This document shows, in pieces, positions 38,993 through 53,154 of a stretch of 64,000 bases of DNA; position 1 is the first letter of the stretch, and each line of letters opens with the position of its first letter. The position numbers and the translations under genes were made by a program. The stretch comes from Lottia gigantea (Eukaryota; Mollusca; Gastropoda; Lottiidae), in NCBI RefSeq assembly GCF_000327385.1, contig NW_008708797.1, forward strand, positions 1,344,024 to 1,408,023. Direction: 5' to 3'. A model generated the notes under the pieces. That model made no database searches. It was given only the letters and a program-made list of their open reading frames with translations, and was not told where the DNA came from.

Positions 38993-40862
38993 AATTAGTG
39001 GAGCGGATAGTGGGTAAAATTTTTCATTTGATGAGACAAGCACCAAATTTGGCATGAATGTTCCTTAAGAAGAACCCTAATAAAAAAATATCGCGGGCCA
39101 TTCAGATTTTTGCTTTTTTTTTTCAAAATGGCTGCAACCAAATCAAATTGGCGACATTTTCCTTCCAATAAAACTGGATAGTTCTCAAGATAGGTCCAAG
39201 AATATGTCTAGAATAACATATATAAGTAAGGTATGTCCCTACAAGTGTAACTGTAAGATAAATGTTAATTTGCTGTAACACTAGTCGGAGGTAGACTTTC
39301 TAGTTGAAATAAGACCAATTGCCCACGTGCTTTGTGCTTTGTGGCGTCAGAGATTGGAAACTGCTGGCTCTCCATCACAATAAAAATGGCTTCTCTAGCT
39401 CTTTTTTTTTTTACCTTGCCATGGATACTTCCACGATCTTTGAAGGTAACAATCAAGTCATAGTCATAGTATTGACAGTTTTTCTCTTGCACTAACAGTA
39501 GATTACAGAGACAGAATTATACACTGACACAGCATGAGTAACTCTTAGATGCCTAGTATGGCTATGGCATGCTGAATTTAATGAATGACACGGTTACTGC
39601 AGCATAGCATGTCTGTAACGATTGGCACTTGTTCCCATATTATAAGTGCTATGGTTCTCAGCATCTGATATTCTATCACTGTTCCATTTTCGTATTTTGT
39701 GTGCTGAATTAACGGAAACTCACCATGCAAGACTAATATTTTGCATTCATCACCATAATCGAGAATCACACATAGATTCTGAAATGCTTCCAGATCATAT
39801 CCTTGTCTTACACTATCAGACATCGTTACACTTTGACATGAAGATTTTCTCTTCTCTCTCTTTCTCACTGTGGAACATTTCCTTGACTTGACAATTATCC
39901 CCTGTCCTCTCTCCCCAACTACAACTGTATCAGATGATTTCTTCTTAACAGATAATGCAATGCACATAAATTATCAAAAGTTCAAGGTTGTTCTTTGCCT
40001 CGCTGTTTTGATACTCACAACTTTTTAATTACTTTCCTCTTCTGCCAAAATCGATTGCAATTTCTGGTGTAACAACCAACAGTCCACAATTTTGCAGAAT
40101 TAATGCCAGCTATTCATTGACTGTTTCTGATTGTTTTCTTTTAACTTTTTCTATTGATGTATGTTTCTGAGTCTCTTCTGTTTATCAATATATTATATTC
40201 GCTTTTCCAAAACTTCCAAAGTTCCAAAATCTTCCAAAAACTTCATTCGGTTCGAGAACATTTTATAATAATCTTTTTTTTCTAAATGTGATTCCATAAT
40301 TTTCTAGAATTAGTGCCCAATTGTTTATATAAGTTTTCAATGGTTTTTATGAATTTTGAAAAGTTTCTATATGCATATAAATGCATCAAAATACTTCTAA
40401 GTACATGAACAAGTCAACAATCATATGAATAGAAAAATTTTTACTTCAAAGAATCCAAATGAGAGTAGTTAGGGTCCATGATATTGATATGAAATTAGAA
40501 ATGGTGGCCATTTTGTTTTTGGGAGGTCGTTTTATGTTTCAAAACTTATAAAAAGGTATATTTTTGAGTTTCTAATGCTAAAACATATATTTAGACATGT
40601 AAAATTTGTATTTGGGTTATCTAGTTGCAAAGTAATGAGAAATTAGAGAAATGGTGGTCTTAGATTACGAAAAAAACGAATGACCTATCCTAAAAAAAAT
40701 CAGCTTTCTAATAAAATGTCAATTGTCGCCATTTTGTTTAAGCTGCAGCCATTTTGAAAATGGCAAAAATCTCGATGGCCAACTGTTTTTGAATCTGTAC
40801 AAACATTTGAGCCAAGTAAAATATTTTGCTGAAATTTTGCGTTTATCCGCTCCACTAAATAC
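38993..40862. mobile_element. Candidate DNA transposon, 1.87 kb, long degenerate terminal inverted repeats
   Basis: The left end reads TTAGTGGAGCGGATA and the right end is its exact inverse (TATCCGCTCCACTAA). Inside, further sections pair in inverted order: GGCCAT.CAGATTTTTGC with GGCCATCGAGATTTTTGCC, TTTCAAAATGGCTGCA with TTTCAAAATGGCTGCA, and GGCGACA with GGCGACA. This gives ~150-170 bp of degenerate inverted repeat per side. Minus-strand frames at 39265-39492 and 39578-39967 are open but match no transposase I know. Superfamily and target duplication are unresolved. Confidence 0.75.
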
Positions 40863-42945
40863 ATCATATCTGCAACTGTAGTGTTATCACTGTTTTGTAC
40901 CAGACCATCTTGTGAACCTACCAGTCTGCAATATGGGTGCAAGAGCTCTTGACAGCGGATTAGAAACTAATCAAGTTTTCTGCATATAAAATATATATAC
41001 CAATGATTTTATAGTCAGATTTGGTACCCAGAATTTTACCTGTTTCCCTAATGAAAAAAAAAGTATTTTCCGGTTGCCTTTCTTTTAGTAACGATGACGT
41101 CAAAATCCCACTGGGTAAGACCTTTTTTTAGGGTGGCTGTGTGTTAACCTGGAAGGGGACTATGTAGACAAATGAATAAAACCATCAACCTGATCTGAGT
41201 CTTTCAAAGCTAGGCTTAGAACTTCTCAGCCAGTCATCGTAGATAATGAAAAATAATAATATTATGTTTAGCCATTGGCATATTGACTTATTTGATTTAT
41301 GATGTAGCAATTGATATATAGTATAGCATTAGATCTAATATTAAACTATAAGATTAAATGAGATTAAAGACAAAGCATAGTTGCCTAGCTTTCATAATAT
41401 ATCGAACTATTGTAGCACTTAGGCAAGATGCATCATCGATGTCCTAAGCAATATGTAACTAGTAAACATTGAAACTGTTGGTATTCAAAGTATCTTAATC
41501 GGTATCATCTTAGATGGATGGTTGATGTATTATGCAGCCATATGATAATAATTGCTAAAAGCTTTGTGATAATGTGGAATATAATATTAAAAACGTACAA
41601 ACAAAACTATTCCAATAACCATATACTATGGAAGATGTAACCTGTAAATATATGGCGTAGCAAATTGATATAAGCAATGACCCTTTGTACTATGTATCAA
41701 TTTCCATGTAAAAGCATCATTATGTAACAGTTCAAAATAAGGTAAATACATTTGCATTGTATTAGTGAAGGAATTTCATGTAATAAGTTCAAAACAGATA
41801 TAACTCTAAAATAACTAGGCTTACCTTTGAGTTAAAAAACAATATCCAAAAGCCACTCGTAGACACACCTGTTTGTTGACAAATGAGACAAAATCAACAC
41901 AGTAAACAAAGTCCACACTGTGATATGTGCAGCTATCCACTGTCCAAATCAGTAAAACTGAAGAAAGAAATCCGAGTTTTCGCTGTAACTTTTACTTCAG
42001 CCTAAACGATCAATATTATTATCGGAGAACTTTTAAGTGGGATTCAGTACATTCTCTTTTCTCTCCAACAGTGTTCTTATGAAATTATTTCTGCCTATAA
42101 TAAAACTTCAATTAATAATGTACACTCCTTGCATAAACAGTTAGATTTTAGTACTTTCCACAATGTAAAATGGCCGAAAAGGAAGAAAATTGGGATGAGT
42201 GAATGAGGTCAATACAACGGTTGAAAATAAGGAAACACCAGCTTTACACAGGAAGAAATTATAAAATAAACGATTGTTTGTGTTCAATCTACTACAATTT
42301 TTCTTTATATTTCACATGCAGTGATCATGGACTACTTCAGATAGATTACGTATACATGAAGTTGAAGTTTTGTCAAGGTGGATGGCAACCCCACCGTGTT
42401 GCCCCATGTCTTCTCGATGTGCCATTTTACCTTTTAATCTCCTATATAAAAGTACCACTTTGCACAAAAATATAACTTGGAGAACAATTAAATCCTCTTT
42501 TTTGTCAATCACCAAATTCGGCTCTAATGGACCCCATATTATCCCTATGTGTGCATGTAACTTGCATTTGAGATTAACGATTCTAGTTCGCCATCAGATA
42601 CAGAGTGCGATTTTGTATAATACATTGATAGTTTGCAATGTTGACTTTTCAACTGCAGTTTTCAGAAACTCCATTATTACCGCCTATACATAGGCAGCTG
42701 AAAGTTGTTTACGCTGTCCACTATTTTGTATCGTTCAATACAGTTAATGAATTGATGTTGGTATTCTATCAACGCTCACTCATATTTTCGTCAAAAGTTT
42801 CCGGTATATCTACTTAATGTGGTAGAGGTTTTCCTGAAACTATTGAATCGAAGCCAATAATTTATAAACAGGCGTCAAGATAAATTATCTTTATCATTAT
42901 CTATGCGTATACCATGTTGAATAGCATATTCTTAGCGATCTTGCA
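40863..42945. other. Non-coding, no supported gene
   Basis: AT-rich. Opposed frames around 42203-42693 show no domain; nothing else was recognised. Confidence 0.45.
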
Positions 42946-43620
42946 AAACGCACGCTGGTAGACTAAAATTTACAATACTGAAGGCCAGGTTGACATGGAT
43001 GCGGATAAAACCTCGACTCACTGCTCTTACCAGACTTCAATATAAAATACCCTTATTGTTATCCGTGATTATTATCGAAGATAAAACAATCTTGGTGTTC
43101 TGTCGAAACGATCGTTGGACGACTGAAAGTCGAATAGACATCGAGCTGATAGATTAATCCTCGACTTGATGCTCCAATCGGACTTCTAGATAGATTATCC
43201 TTATTGTTATAGCTACGTATAATATATTGGATACAAAGCGAGCCTGGATAGAGTTACGACAGTCGTAACTTCAAATAATTTTTCTATTCTTACGGTACAG
43301 TACATAACTAAACCATATAAAAGCAGCTGCTATCACTTCAACAAAATCATGTCCATCCCTTCCTTAACCTAAACATGCCACCTTGTAAGACTACACATAT
43401 ATGTTTTATATAATAGACTGTTGTAATAATAGTCACATCCTATAAAAGGAAATATTGGAGAAACGAACGCTTGTACACTAAAATTTACAAAGAGCTTAGT
43501 CGACCAAAAGTCAAATTGACATCAAAGCCGATTAAAAAAAAACCCAAGGCTAAAGAATTAATGCTCCAACCATACTTCATTGTTTGAAGAACAGATGAGA
43601 ATATATCTATAGCTGACATG
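42946..43620. repeat. Degenerate ~150-bp repeat, three diverged copies
   Basis: Sections near 42946-43080, 43098-43220 and 43455-43600 share words in the same order: AAAACG.ACGCT or GAAACGA.CG.T, ACTGAAAGTC-like, GACAT, TTAATGCTCCAA-like, ACTTCAT/CTTCTA, and (first two) CCTTATTGTTAT. The copies are too diverged to align confidently by eye throughout. Confidence 0.45.
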
Positions 43621-44736
43621 ATAGTAAAGTTTAGAAGGTTATTTCTGAAAATGTTTATCGAGAGAACAGAAGAAAGAAGAATCTTGGAGAGATAAGGGAC
43701 CACTATATTAGATTGTATTTGACATCTAAATAATGATAGCATGCGATTTTTGTGCAAGCAGGAAAGAATGATTTTGTAGCCAACATTGAGTTAATGTCGT
43801 TAATGTGCCATAAATTTCTCTGGGATTAACCATGTTGTAACCAAATCTTTTATTATTTTAAAGTTTTCAGGAAAGTTATTTTTAAACCTATTGCCTCCTG
43901 CCGCTTGTGGTTGCTTTTAAATTTGATACAACACAAATTTCGCTCAGTAAGAATCAATATAAGGAGAATAGATTACAGATAAAGAAATAAGTTTCAAAAT
44001 TGGTAGTCGTATTGTTTTTGGTCAAATCATCCTTATTGTTTGTTTAATTTATGTTTTTAATGAAAAGGTACTCTTGATTTTGAAGTTGGTGTGAGGACGT
44101 TGTAAAGCTTTGGGAATCGGAGGAACAAATAAAAATCAGGATGAAAAAGCTTAAAAAAAGACTCCTTTTTTGCTAACCCGAGATAAAAGATGATCTTGCC
44201 ACTTTTTCGTATGAATAATTATTCGCTAAACCGAGTTTAAAAGAGAAATCGTAAGATAGAAATAATGTGATTAAATACACTGTATATTCAAAGAATCAAA
44301 TATCTTTGTCTTTTTTCCCTATTTGGAACATAAACATTGGAAATGTTATTATGGTTGAATATATGTTTTACATATATATTGCATATTTATTTCACCTCTT
44401 TAAATCAAGCTATTTTCGTCGTGTGAAATTATATGAAGCAAAATTTGTTTGTTTCAATTCTTCAAAGGGTCCTTTCGACATTGACAGATTCTGGTGACGT
44501 AGTTTGATTGTAATTATAAGAAGCAGAAGATGTTTTTCGATTGAGAAAGATAACACATTAATGCACCTTTGTCTGATTTTGAAATGGAAAAATATTTATT
44601 TGCTGTTAAAAGAAGAAAGAAGGTTGAATCTCATATACATGTATAGTAATATTAGCTTAAGTCTTTTCCATGCCCATTCTCATCAAGTGATCAGACTAGT
44701 TCGTTGGTCGGTGAATGTTAAAGAAAGTGGCAGAAC
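43621..44736. other. Non-coding, no gene seen
   Basis: AT-rich spacer; frames up to 85 codons without recognisable features. Confidence 0.45.
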
Positions 44737-45755
44737 TGTACTTATAAACCTAAATACCTAATAACTATTATACTGTGCCTATAAACCCAAATACCTAATA
44801 ACTATTATACTGTACCTGTAAACCTAAATACCTAATAACTATTATACTGTACCTATAAACCCAAATACCTAATAACTATTATACTGTACTTATAAATCTA
44901 AATACCTAATAACTATTATACTGTACCTATAAACCTAAATACCGAATAACTATTATACTGTACTTATAAACCTAAATACCTATTAACTATTAAACTGTAC
45001 TTATAAACCTAAATACCTAATTACTATTATATTGTACTTATAAACGTAAATACCCAATAACTTTTATACTGTACTTATAAACCTAAATACCTAATAGCTA
45101 TTATACTGTACTTATAAACCTAAATACCTAATAACTATTATACTGTACCTATAAACCTAAATACCCAATAACTATTATACGGTACTTATAAACCTAAATA
45201 CCTAATAACTACTATACTGTACCTGTAAACCTAAATACCTAATAACTATTATACTGTACTTATAAACATAGATACCTAATCACTATTATACTGTACCTAT
45301 AAACCTAAACACCTAATAACTATTATACTGTACTTATGAACCTAAATACCTAATAACTATTATACTGTACATATAAACATAAATACCCAATAACTATTAT
45401 ACTGTACTTATAAACCTAAGTACCTAATAACTATTATACTGTACCTATAAACCTAAATACCTACTATATTTACTATTGTAGGCCTATTTCACCTATAAAC
45501 TTAAATACCTAATATATAAACTATAGGACTCTACCTATAAACCTAAATACCTAATATATAAACTATAGTACTCTACCTATAAACCTAAATACCTAATATA
45601 TAAACTATAGTACTCTACCTATAAACCTAAATACCTAATATATAAACTATAGTACTCTACCTATAAACCTAAATACCTAATATATAAACTATAGTACTCT
45701 ACCTATAAACCTAAATACCTAATATATAAACTATTGTACTCTACCTATAAACAGC
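44737..45755. repeat. 37-bp minisatellite switching to a 42-bp unit
   Basis: About 20 units of 37 bp (CTGTACTTATAAACCTAAAT then ACCTAATAACTATTATA) run to about 45475. About six units of 42 bp (ACCTATAAACCTAAATACCT then AATATATAAACTATAGTACTCT) follow to about 45750. The 42-bp units are nearly identical to each other. Confidence 0.93.
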
Positions 45756-48700
45756 GCCGTAAACATTATAAGCTATATAAATTTTTCCAAAGGTGTACCA
45801 AATGAAAAGTTGCATTGCAAGTTTTATATGAGTGAGACTCGCCAAAATACTTTTATTAATTGAGCTAGAATTTAATCAAGTTTATGAAATGGAGAAATAG
45901 TTAATTCCTCGTTACAGAATGTGGGTGGAAATGCCAATTGCATAGATTTAATAAATTTTATTAACTTGGAAACTTGTTATTTCCTCGTGGTTACAATTGC
46001 CACTTAAATGGGTTCAGTATTTTATTTCAAAATGGCAATTAGTTATTTCCTCATTTATATTTTTAGTAACATTCCTTACAATAATATGCGTTTGACTTAG
46101 TTATTCCAGCAATTATGATTATTGGATGCATATTAATAATATTATCACATGAAGAACGTAAGCGCAACTAAACGTATTTTATGTTTCTTTTCTTTCCATG
46201 AAATCAAAAGCAATTTTCTTAACGCTTGTATGAATTGTTTCAAAGTGATATTTCGTTGAAGCGGTATGATTGTTAATTTTTAGATATGAAATTACAGAAA
46301 ATAACCGTATCATGTGATGATTGCCGTATATGCTTGACCTTACGTAAATAGATGCTTTCGGTTATACTAACATTGAAATTTATTTGGTACACATTTCAAC
46401 ATCAGTAAAAGGTTTGATCGCATTTTACTTTGATGAATGAAGCATGAGTTACTGTCAATGGGATCAGCAGAACCAAAAAACATATAGTGGCATAGCTGGA
46501 TCAGTAAGATAATTGTATCAATAATGTTAATACTGAAGTTGGTTGTATACTGAATGGGTATCAGGAACGATATATATGAATTTCAGTAAACCGGGCATGA
46601 GTACAACGGGTTTTAATGGCAGATGTCTGTAAGGACTAGGAATGTGTCTGTTATGATCGTATAATGTGTGGATATTCTTTTTATTTGGAATCTTCTCATA
46701 ATATGATTCTGCCGTCAAATTCAATTTTCATCCAATGCGTTCTCTCCACGTTGATTGCTTTGAGTTGGTTTGCATTCAATCGTTTTATTAAAGAAATATG
46801 TGGAAGTATTTTGCTAGATTATTCGACCTGAAAGTTTTTATTGAATGTCTGACTACAGAATCAATATCTTTCAAAGGCGTCAAATATTAATACATTTTTA
46901 CAGTTTTGCTGCAATTTTGTATGGAGAACAATCAATGGTCAGCCATCTTGCTTCTTTAATAAAGAATCTATTGATTAAAGACTTTCCGCCAATCCAATTA
47001 ATTTCAGTGGGGAACTTGGCAACACAAAGCAGTAAATTTCTACAATCTTTATGGCATAAAATTAATCTTGTCTGAATGTGGTTTGGAAATGGTCCCATAT
47101 ATTATAAAACTGAACAATTGACTGCAAGACTAGTTTCTGTAACTAAGAGCCATCCGTTACACATTGCGACTGGTTTTTCTATAATTAAACTAAACGACAA
47201 TTGCATATAAAGAATGAAAAGCTGTAAACCTGGCTGGACTAGCATCACTTTTTTGTGTTTTGTTGTTAAGTGAATGGTAGATAATACAAAATCTGAAGAG
47301 TGTGTGGTTTCGGCACATTTCTTGTCCATACTGTTTCCTGTAGGTCCTGCACCTTAAGAAACCAACCCAGATAGTTTCCAATGACAAATGTTTTATGTTG
47401 CTTAGAATAAAACATAATGGTGTTCCAAGTTGTTTTGGACTAGTTTGGTCCTTTAAGATATGATCTTTAAACATCTCCACTTGGAATGTTTGGCATTCAA
47501 AAAATACTTCATTCTTTCATATATATTTCGACAAACCTTACAGGAACATTAACATATATATATATATATCTATTTTATATCTAATACCTTGCGTGTGTAC
47601 TTCGCAAGATCTCCGTTTCCTGATGATGCATGTTAAATTGTGTCCTTGTCGCGCCGAGATTCTAATTTGAACATAAATCTGACAACTAGATCAATATCAA
47701 TTTCAATATAGACGTTATACTGCTTCCTTCATTATACAACCCTATTACCACTTTATAAATTAATATTATCCTTCATAAAAGTCAGAGACTTAGATTGCTC
47801 CATTTTCTCTCTGAAATACTATTACAGTCGCCGGTATCTTGCTGATTATTCATGGAATATCTGAAACTATTTCAAGGACTTATACTTTCTTTCGCACAAC
47901 ACATTCTTTAAGTCATAAGCAGTTATTACATTTTAATATGAGTCTTTGATTGACTAACGTTAAAACGACAGATCTCAACTAAAGTGGTGTTATAGGATTG
48001 TCTTCAACATCCAGGTCGAATGTGTAAAAAGTTTGGAAATTACCTCAGTTCTGTGTAGATAATAAACATTCCAGATATAAGTATCTTAATGAGCTATGCG
48101 GTCTTGTTGAGATGACAAACCCAGAAACATGGTGGCATCAACTGAAGGAGTATTTTTTGCATACATGGGTATTACACTCGGCCTAATTACGATAAGATAG
48201 AGTTGGGCGATAAGACGATATTATCGAGAGAAAAAATCCGGTGTATGAGAAAAAAAACTGGACAATACGAACACCGGTATACCGTTGCGATCTTATCTTG
48301 ACGATATCTTCGCGATATCAGACCTAAAAAGACGATATCATGAGATTTTGGCACTGAGCTCAAATAAACGTGTACCAAAATCATCAATATATTCTTAGAT
48401 ATTCTATATTAGGACAACATTTCAACAACATATGAGTGAAAATGAGTGTGAAAGCACAATGGATCACCTAGCGAAAAGGACACATGTTTTTCTGATCTTT
48501 ATAAGTTTTAAAACCGTTTCTCAGAGACAGGGGACAGCTTTCTATAGAACTAATGAGTGAATCAATGCTTTTATACTTCTCCACCTCATTTCTCATGACT
48601 AGACTGATATTGGCGGAATGTTAAGTGTTGAAAAGGTGAAAAGTTATAGGCCTACATTTTTACATTACATTAACAAATTCCAACAAAAAATACCTAGGCA

Positions 48701-49531
48701 ATTCTCTTTCCAAGAATTTTACCAACTCTTGTCTACACCTGCCAACGATCTCCCAACATGATGTTGCAATCAGGAATGTTGGAGAAATGTTGATAGTGTC
48801 AACACACCTTTACCCAAAATACGACAAACAAACAACATTATTATCGGGTATTTCAAGGACATCCTTAACTCTGATAATGGAATAAAAGTACAGAGTGACA
48901 GTCCATTGATAATGTCATTCATGATATTGACACATCCTGTGATATCTAATGAAATGGCGTCAGTGGTCAGTATCCAGTGGTCAAATGGTCAATAGCTGTA
49001 CTTATCTATTACGATAGTTGGCCAATCTTATGGATATAATGACAAGATCATTAAGAGAAGACTGACATATACCTATCAGAACTGTCACTCACACGATCAT
49101 ATCAAAGAGAAGACAATAGGAAGATGCTGATCACTGTATGTCTGTTTACCAACCTTCATGTGTTCGATTTCTTGTCTTGCAGAGGTACCAGTTAATACAG
49201 TAGGTTACTGTATTTTCTATCATGCTTGATAACAGAATTACTCTTACAGAATGCCACAGAATTAACAATATGTAAGCTAAATCAAGGATCCACGCATATA
49301 TAAATAATATGTTTCAATTGTTTAAAATCGAGGTTGAGTTACTGAGTATTAATTATACCTCATAAACATTATCAGCTACGTTATAAAAGACAGAAACATG
49401 ATTTGTTACAAGGATATCCAATAAGGCTCTCAAATGATCGTTTCTACCAGCTGGTCCTTGGCAAAACATCTTGGCATCGATCTTTCCCGGATTATATGAA
49501 GCTATTAACAGCTAGATCGTCTGGAATTATG
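45756..49531. other. Non-coding, no supported gene
   Basis: AT-rich, with an (AT)n-like tract near 47553-47570. The section 48190-48335 is dense in CGATAT/GATATC words and may be a small degraded element. Confidence 0.45.
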
Positions 49532-49658
49532 CAGTGGCTGAGCTAAAGTGGGGCAGAAAGCAAGTTTTTTGGGCAAAAATCTCATAACCAGGTTAAAATT
49601 CGGGCAATCTCAGATATTTCGTCCCTCCCACACCGAAATAAACCTGGCTCCGCCACTG
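49532..49658. mobile_element. hAT-type MITE, 127 bp
   Basis: The left end reads CAGTGGCTGAGCTAAAG and the right end, reverse-complemented, reads CAGTGGCGGAGCCAGG, the terminus common among hAT elements. The flanks GGAATTATG and GGAATATGA resemble an imperfect 8-bp target duplication. No coding capacity. Confidence 0.82.
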
Positions 49659-49742
49659 GAATATGAATAAAGAAGACTTTTTCATGGACGAAATATCCCA
49701 CCATTTTTAAGAGCAAGTCAAGTTGTCAAATCGCATGGTCAG

Positions 49743-49995
49743 ACATGAATTGATCTGGTCGTATCTCATGATTTTGACTATTGTAGTAGTGGTGGGTGTT
49801 GCGCACGAAGCAGATCATGCTTACTCTTATCGCAACATCGATAGTACTTCTCTTTTGAGGAATCCACTACCCGATTGTGCTATTCTGTGGATGGGCTAGT
49901 TGATTGACCAATTGCCTTGCTTATACGGATTTTTATTGCTATCGCAAAGTCTTATAGCCCTGTACATCTGACAGATGTGGTGGCTTAAATCAAAT
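49743..49995 (+). repeat. 3' tail of the decayed retroelement, copy 2
   Basis: Matches 18376-18610 from TGAATTGATCTGGTCGTATC through GTAGTAGTGG, TCCACTAC, GATTGACCAA and TACGGATTTTTATTG. No reverse transcriptase is visible upstream, so it is a 5'-truncated insertion, usual for target-primed elements. Confidence 0.75.
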
Positions 49996-51369
49996 TGTTG
50001 CGAATGAAGAGCATAGAGCATATTATGCATAATCTAAACTAACACAACTAGACTAGTAATGCAATATGGTAGACAAAGGTTGACTTTATTATAGCCAGAG
50101 ATTATTCCAAGCTATTATATGGCAGTGAAAGATTGTCAACTTAAAATCAATATTTGTGAATTGGTACCAAATTATCCTTGGCCACCGTGATCAACCATGA
50201 CATTGATGGATTTCCTTCACTCTCGCTGTAATAGGCTAATACTACCAACCTCTGTTTAAATCTCATTTTAATATTGACTAGAAGTCACGTTACAAAGAAA
50301 TAATATTTACACCAATTCTTCTTATGGTAATTTTAACTCATTTTTTTTCTTGTTGGTAGAATTCGTGAAAATGTCTATTGAAATTAGATCTTTTCATGCG
50401 AAAATGTCAAATTCAATAAGTATGGTTTTCACTTTAAATTTACAATTCTTGAGGGAGTGAAATCTATTTAAAATCTCCTCTTCAATTATTACCTAGAGGT
50501 TTAATTAGCATTTCTAATTAAAAAAAACTCTTTGAATAAGGAAATGTATATTTAGAAAGTGATTAAAACTTTTTCATACGCTGAGGGAAAATTAACTCAC
50601 TGCTATACGGGAAGTAATATGTAGTAATACCTGAGCTTCATGTCAAGGGCGGATTAAGAGTGAATTGTTGCTCCAGTTGTGAATAATAGTATTTATAATT
50701 ATGTTACACAATAAAGATATAGTTGAGAATTGCTCATTTATGTTAGATACTCTCCTTTGTCGAAGCGTATATCATAGCTTTAGTATTGACATATTTATAA
50801 CTTCATTTAGTGAGTCCATCTTGTTTTTATTGGAAGCAATATTATTTTAGGTTTTTAACATCTACCGATAAAACCCTATTGATTATACAGAAACATAATA
50901 AAAAATGAATCAATTTCAGAAGTGAAAAAAAAATGTGGTTCTGTTAGATTCAAAAAGAAAGTGAGCTGTACAAATCTGATTTAAAAAATATTGGAACTTA
51001 TTGCATCGAAAATAAGGCAGCGTTTAATATCCGACATGCAAATCCTTTTATTAGAATCTTAAATGTCAGAGAAGATATCAATAAACCTGTACGATTACAG
51101 AAAATTCTCATTTCCACCAAGAATTTTAGAATAACTATTAGCACACACATGGCGTTGAATTAAATTCACATTTAGCTCATTACCTGCGGCTTTTTGAATT
51201 TAATCATCGAAATAGAAAAGGCAAATTGCAACAGTGCTGAACTATTTTTCACCATTCTTGATCGATATGCTGATGTACGAGATGTATTTTTCTTCTGAAA
51301 TACTTGAACTACGGATCATCAAGTGCGGAATCAAATTTAAAGCCTTAACGCTGTTACGTGTTTCAAATA
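49996..51369. other. Non-coding, no gene seen
   Basis: AT-rich spacer; nothing recognised. Confidence 0.45.
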
Positions 51370-52700
51370 AAACACTTATAAGTAGACAGATATCTTGACA
51401 AACACTTATATTTTGATACGTATCTTGACATAATACAAGTATCTTGACATTGACATAATACAAGTATCTTGACAAACACTTATTCTTAAACACGTATCTT
51501 CACATACTACAAGTATCTTGACAAACACTAATTATTAGATACATATCTATGACATAAGACAAATACTTATTATTAGACACGTATCTTCACATACTTCAAG
51601 TATCTTGACAAACACTTATTCTTAGAAACGTATCTTGGAATAATGCAAGTATCTTGACAAACACTGATTATTAGATACATATCTATACATAAGACTAGTA
51701 TCTTGACTAATACTTATTATTAGACACGTATTGTGACATAAGTAAATTTCTTGACAAACACGTATTATTAAACACGTATCTTGACCTTGACAAACACTTA
51801 TTATTAGACACGTATCTTGACATAATACAAGTATCTTGACACACATTAATTAGATAGATATCTATGACATAAACCAAGTATCTTGACAAACACATATTAT
51901 TAGACACGTATCTTGACATACTACATGTATCTTGACAAACACTTAGTATTATACACGTATCTTGACATAATACAAGTATCTTGACCGACACTAATTATTA
52001 GATAGATATCTATGACAAGTATCTTGAGACATGTATCCTGGCATAATACAGGTATCTTTACATACACTTAAATTATTAGACGCGTATCTTGACATACTAC
52101 AAGTATCTTGACAAGCACCAATTATAAAATAGATATCTATGACATAAGACAAGTATCTTGACATAATACAAGTATCTAAAAAACTAATTATAAAATAGAT
52201 ATCTTATGACATAAGACAAGTATCTTGACAAACAGTTATTATTAGACACTTCATAAATTCCATTACATCATTAAATCAACCATTTCAATACATTCATTTG
52301 ATTGCCATAAATGTCAATCGTGTACTGACTTGACCTGAAAGTTCATAAGGTCTCAAATCGGCAAGGCCATGAATATATCTGCGGAGGTTATATCCTATAA
52401 CACCAGCCGAGTACGGAAAATAACTGAAATCATTTGTAAAAGCGGAGAATCTTAAAACACTTACAAACACTTAAAAATGTTCCTTGAGAAACTTATTATA
52501 ATACTTTTATCTTTAGAAACCTTAGTATTAGACCTATACAAAGTTTCTTGACATATCTTTATTAGATATTATGTATCTTGAAAGACACTACTAGACATTT
52601 TCGTGGTAAACTTTTTATTAGACTACTATTTTGAGAAACCTTAGTAATAGACATTATATATCTTGACGAACACTTACTATTGGACATTTTTCTTGAGAAA
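51370..52700. repeat. ~49-bp minisatellite of two half-units, decaying to the right
   Basis: Units combine CAAGTATCTTGACAAACACT with TATTATTAGACACGTATCTTGACATAAT-type sequence; both halves contain TATCTTGACA. A variant half (ATTAGATAGATATCTATGAC) is interspersed. The dense part ends near 52260 and diverged units continue to about 52700. The minus-strand frames at 51242-51991 are produced by the array. Confidence 0.9.
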
Positions 52701-53154
52701 CAATTTTTATTGTCATGTTATTGTGTAATTGTGATACAAAATGTATATATAAAAGTGAACAAATACTGTACTGTCTAGAATGGTTTCATCAACGCACGTT
52801 GTTGAGTTGCTTCCCATTATCAACATCGATTATCTCGGAGAGACTGTTGAAGTTTTACGTTATGCCCCTCTTCTTTCGACCTCCTTAATGAAAAATGGGG
52901 GATGTTGCAATGGAATCTAGGCAGCTTTCTCTAGTTTTAAATTTATAGATTATCTGACACACTTCCTGGCTTTTTGTGCCTTGAAAATTTGAAAGTTATG
53001 TGCATTTGAAGTCTGGAGAAATCTGCGATTTGTAGGCCTATTCATTGTTTATTTACAGTTTAATTTATCTATTTAAGTTTTAATCACTGTTCGTGTTTTC
53101 CTAACAAACACTGTAGCACAGTTCACCTATCTTCTTTCTCTCCTCTCTTATCCA

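Noticed and set aside
39578-39967. 129-codon minus-strand frame as a known transposase
   Set aside because: No DDE/D, hAT or other transposase motif could be found; kept only as an unidentified frame in the 39-41 kb element.
51242-51991. Several minus-strand frames rich in CLSRYL/SNNKC
   Set aside because: Repeat-generated by the 49-bp array; cysteine periodicity is an artefact of the unit.
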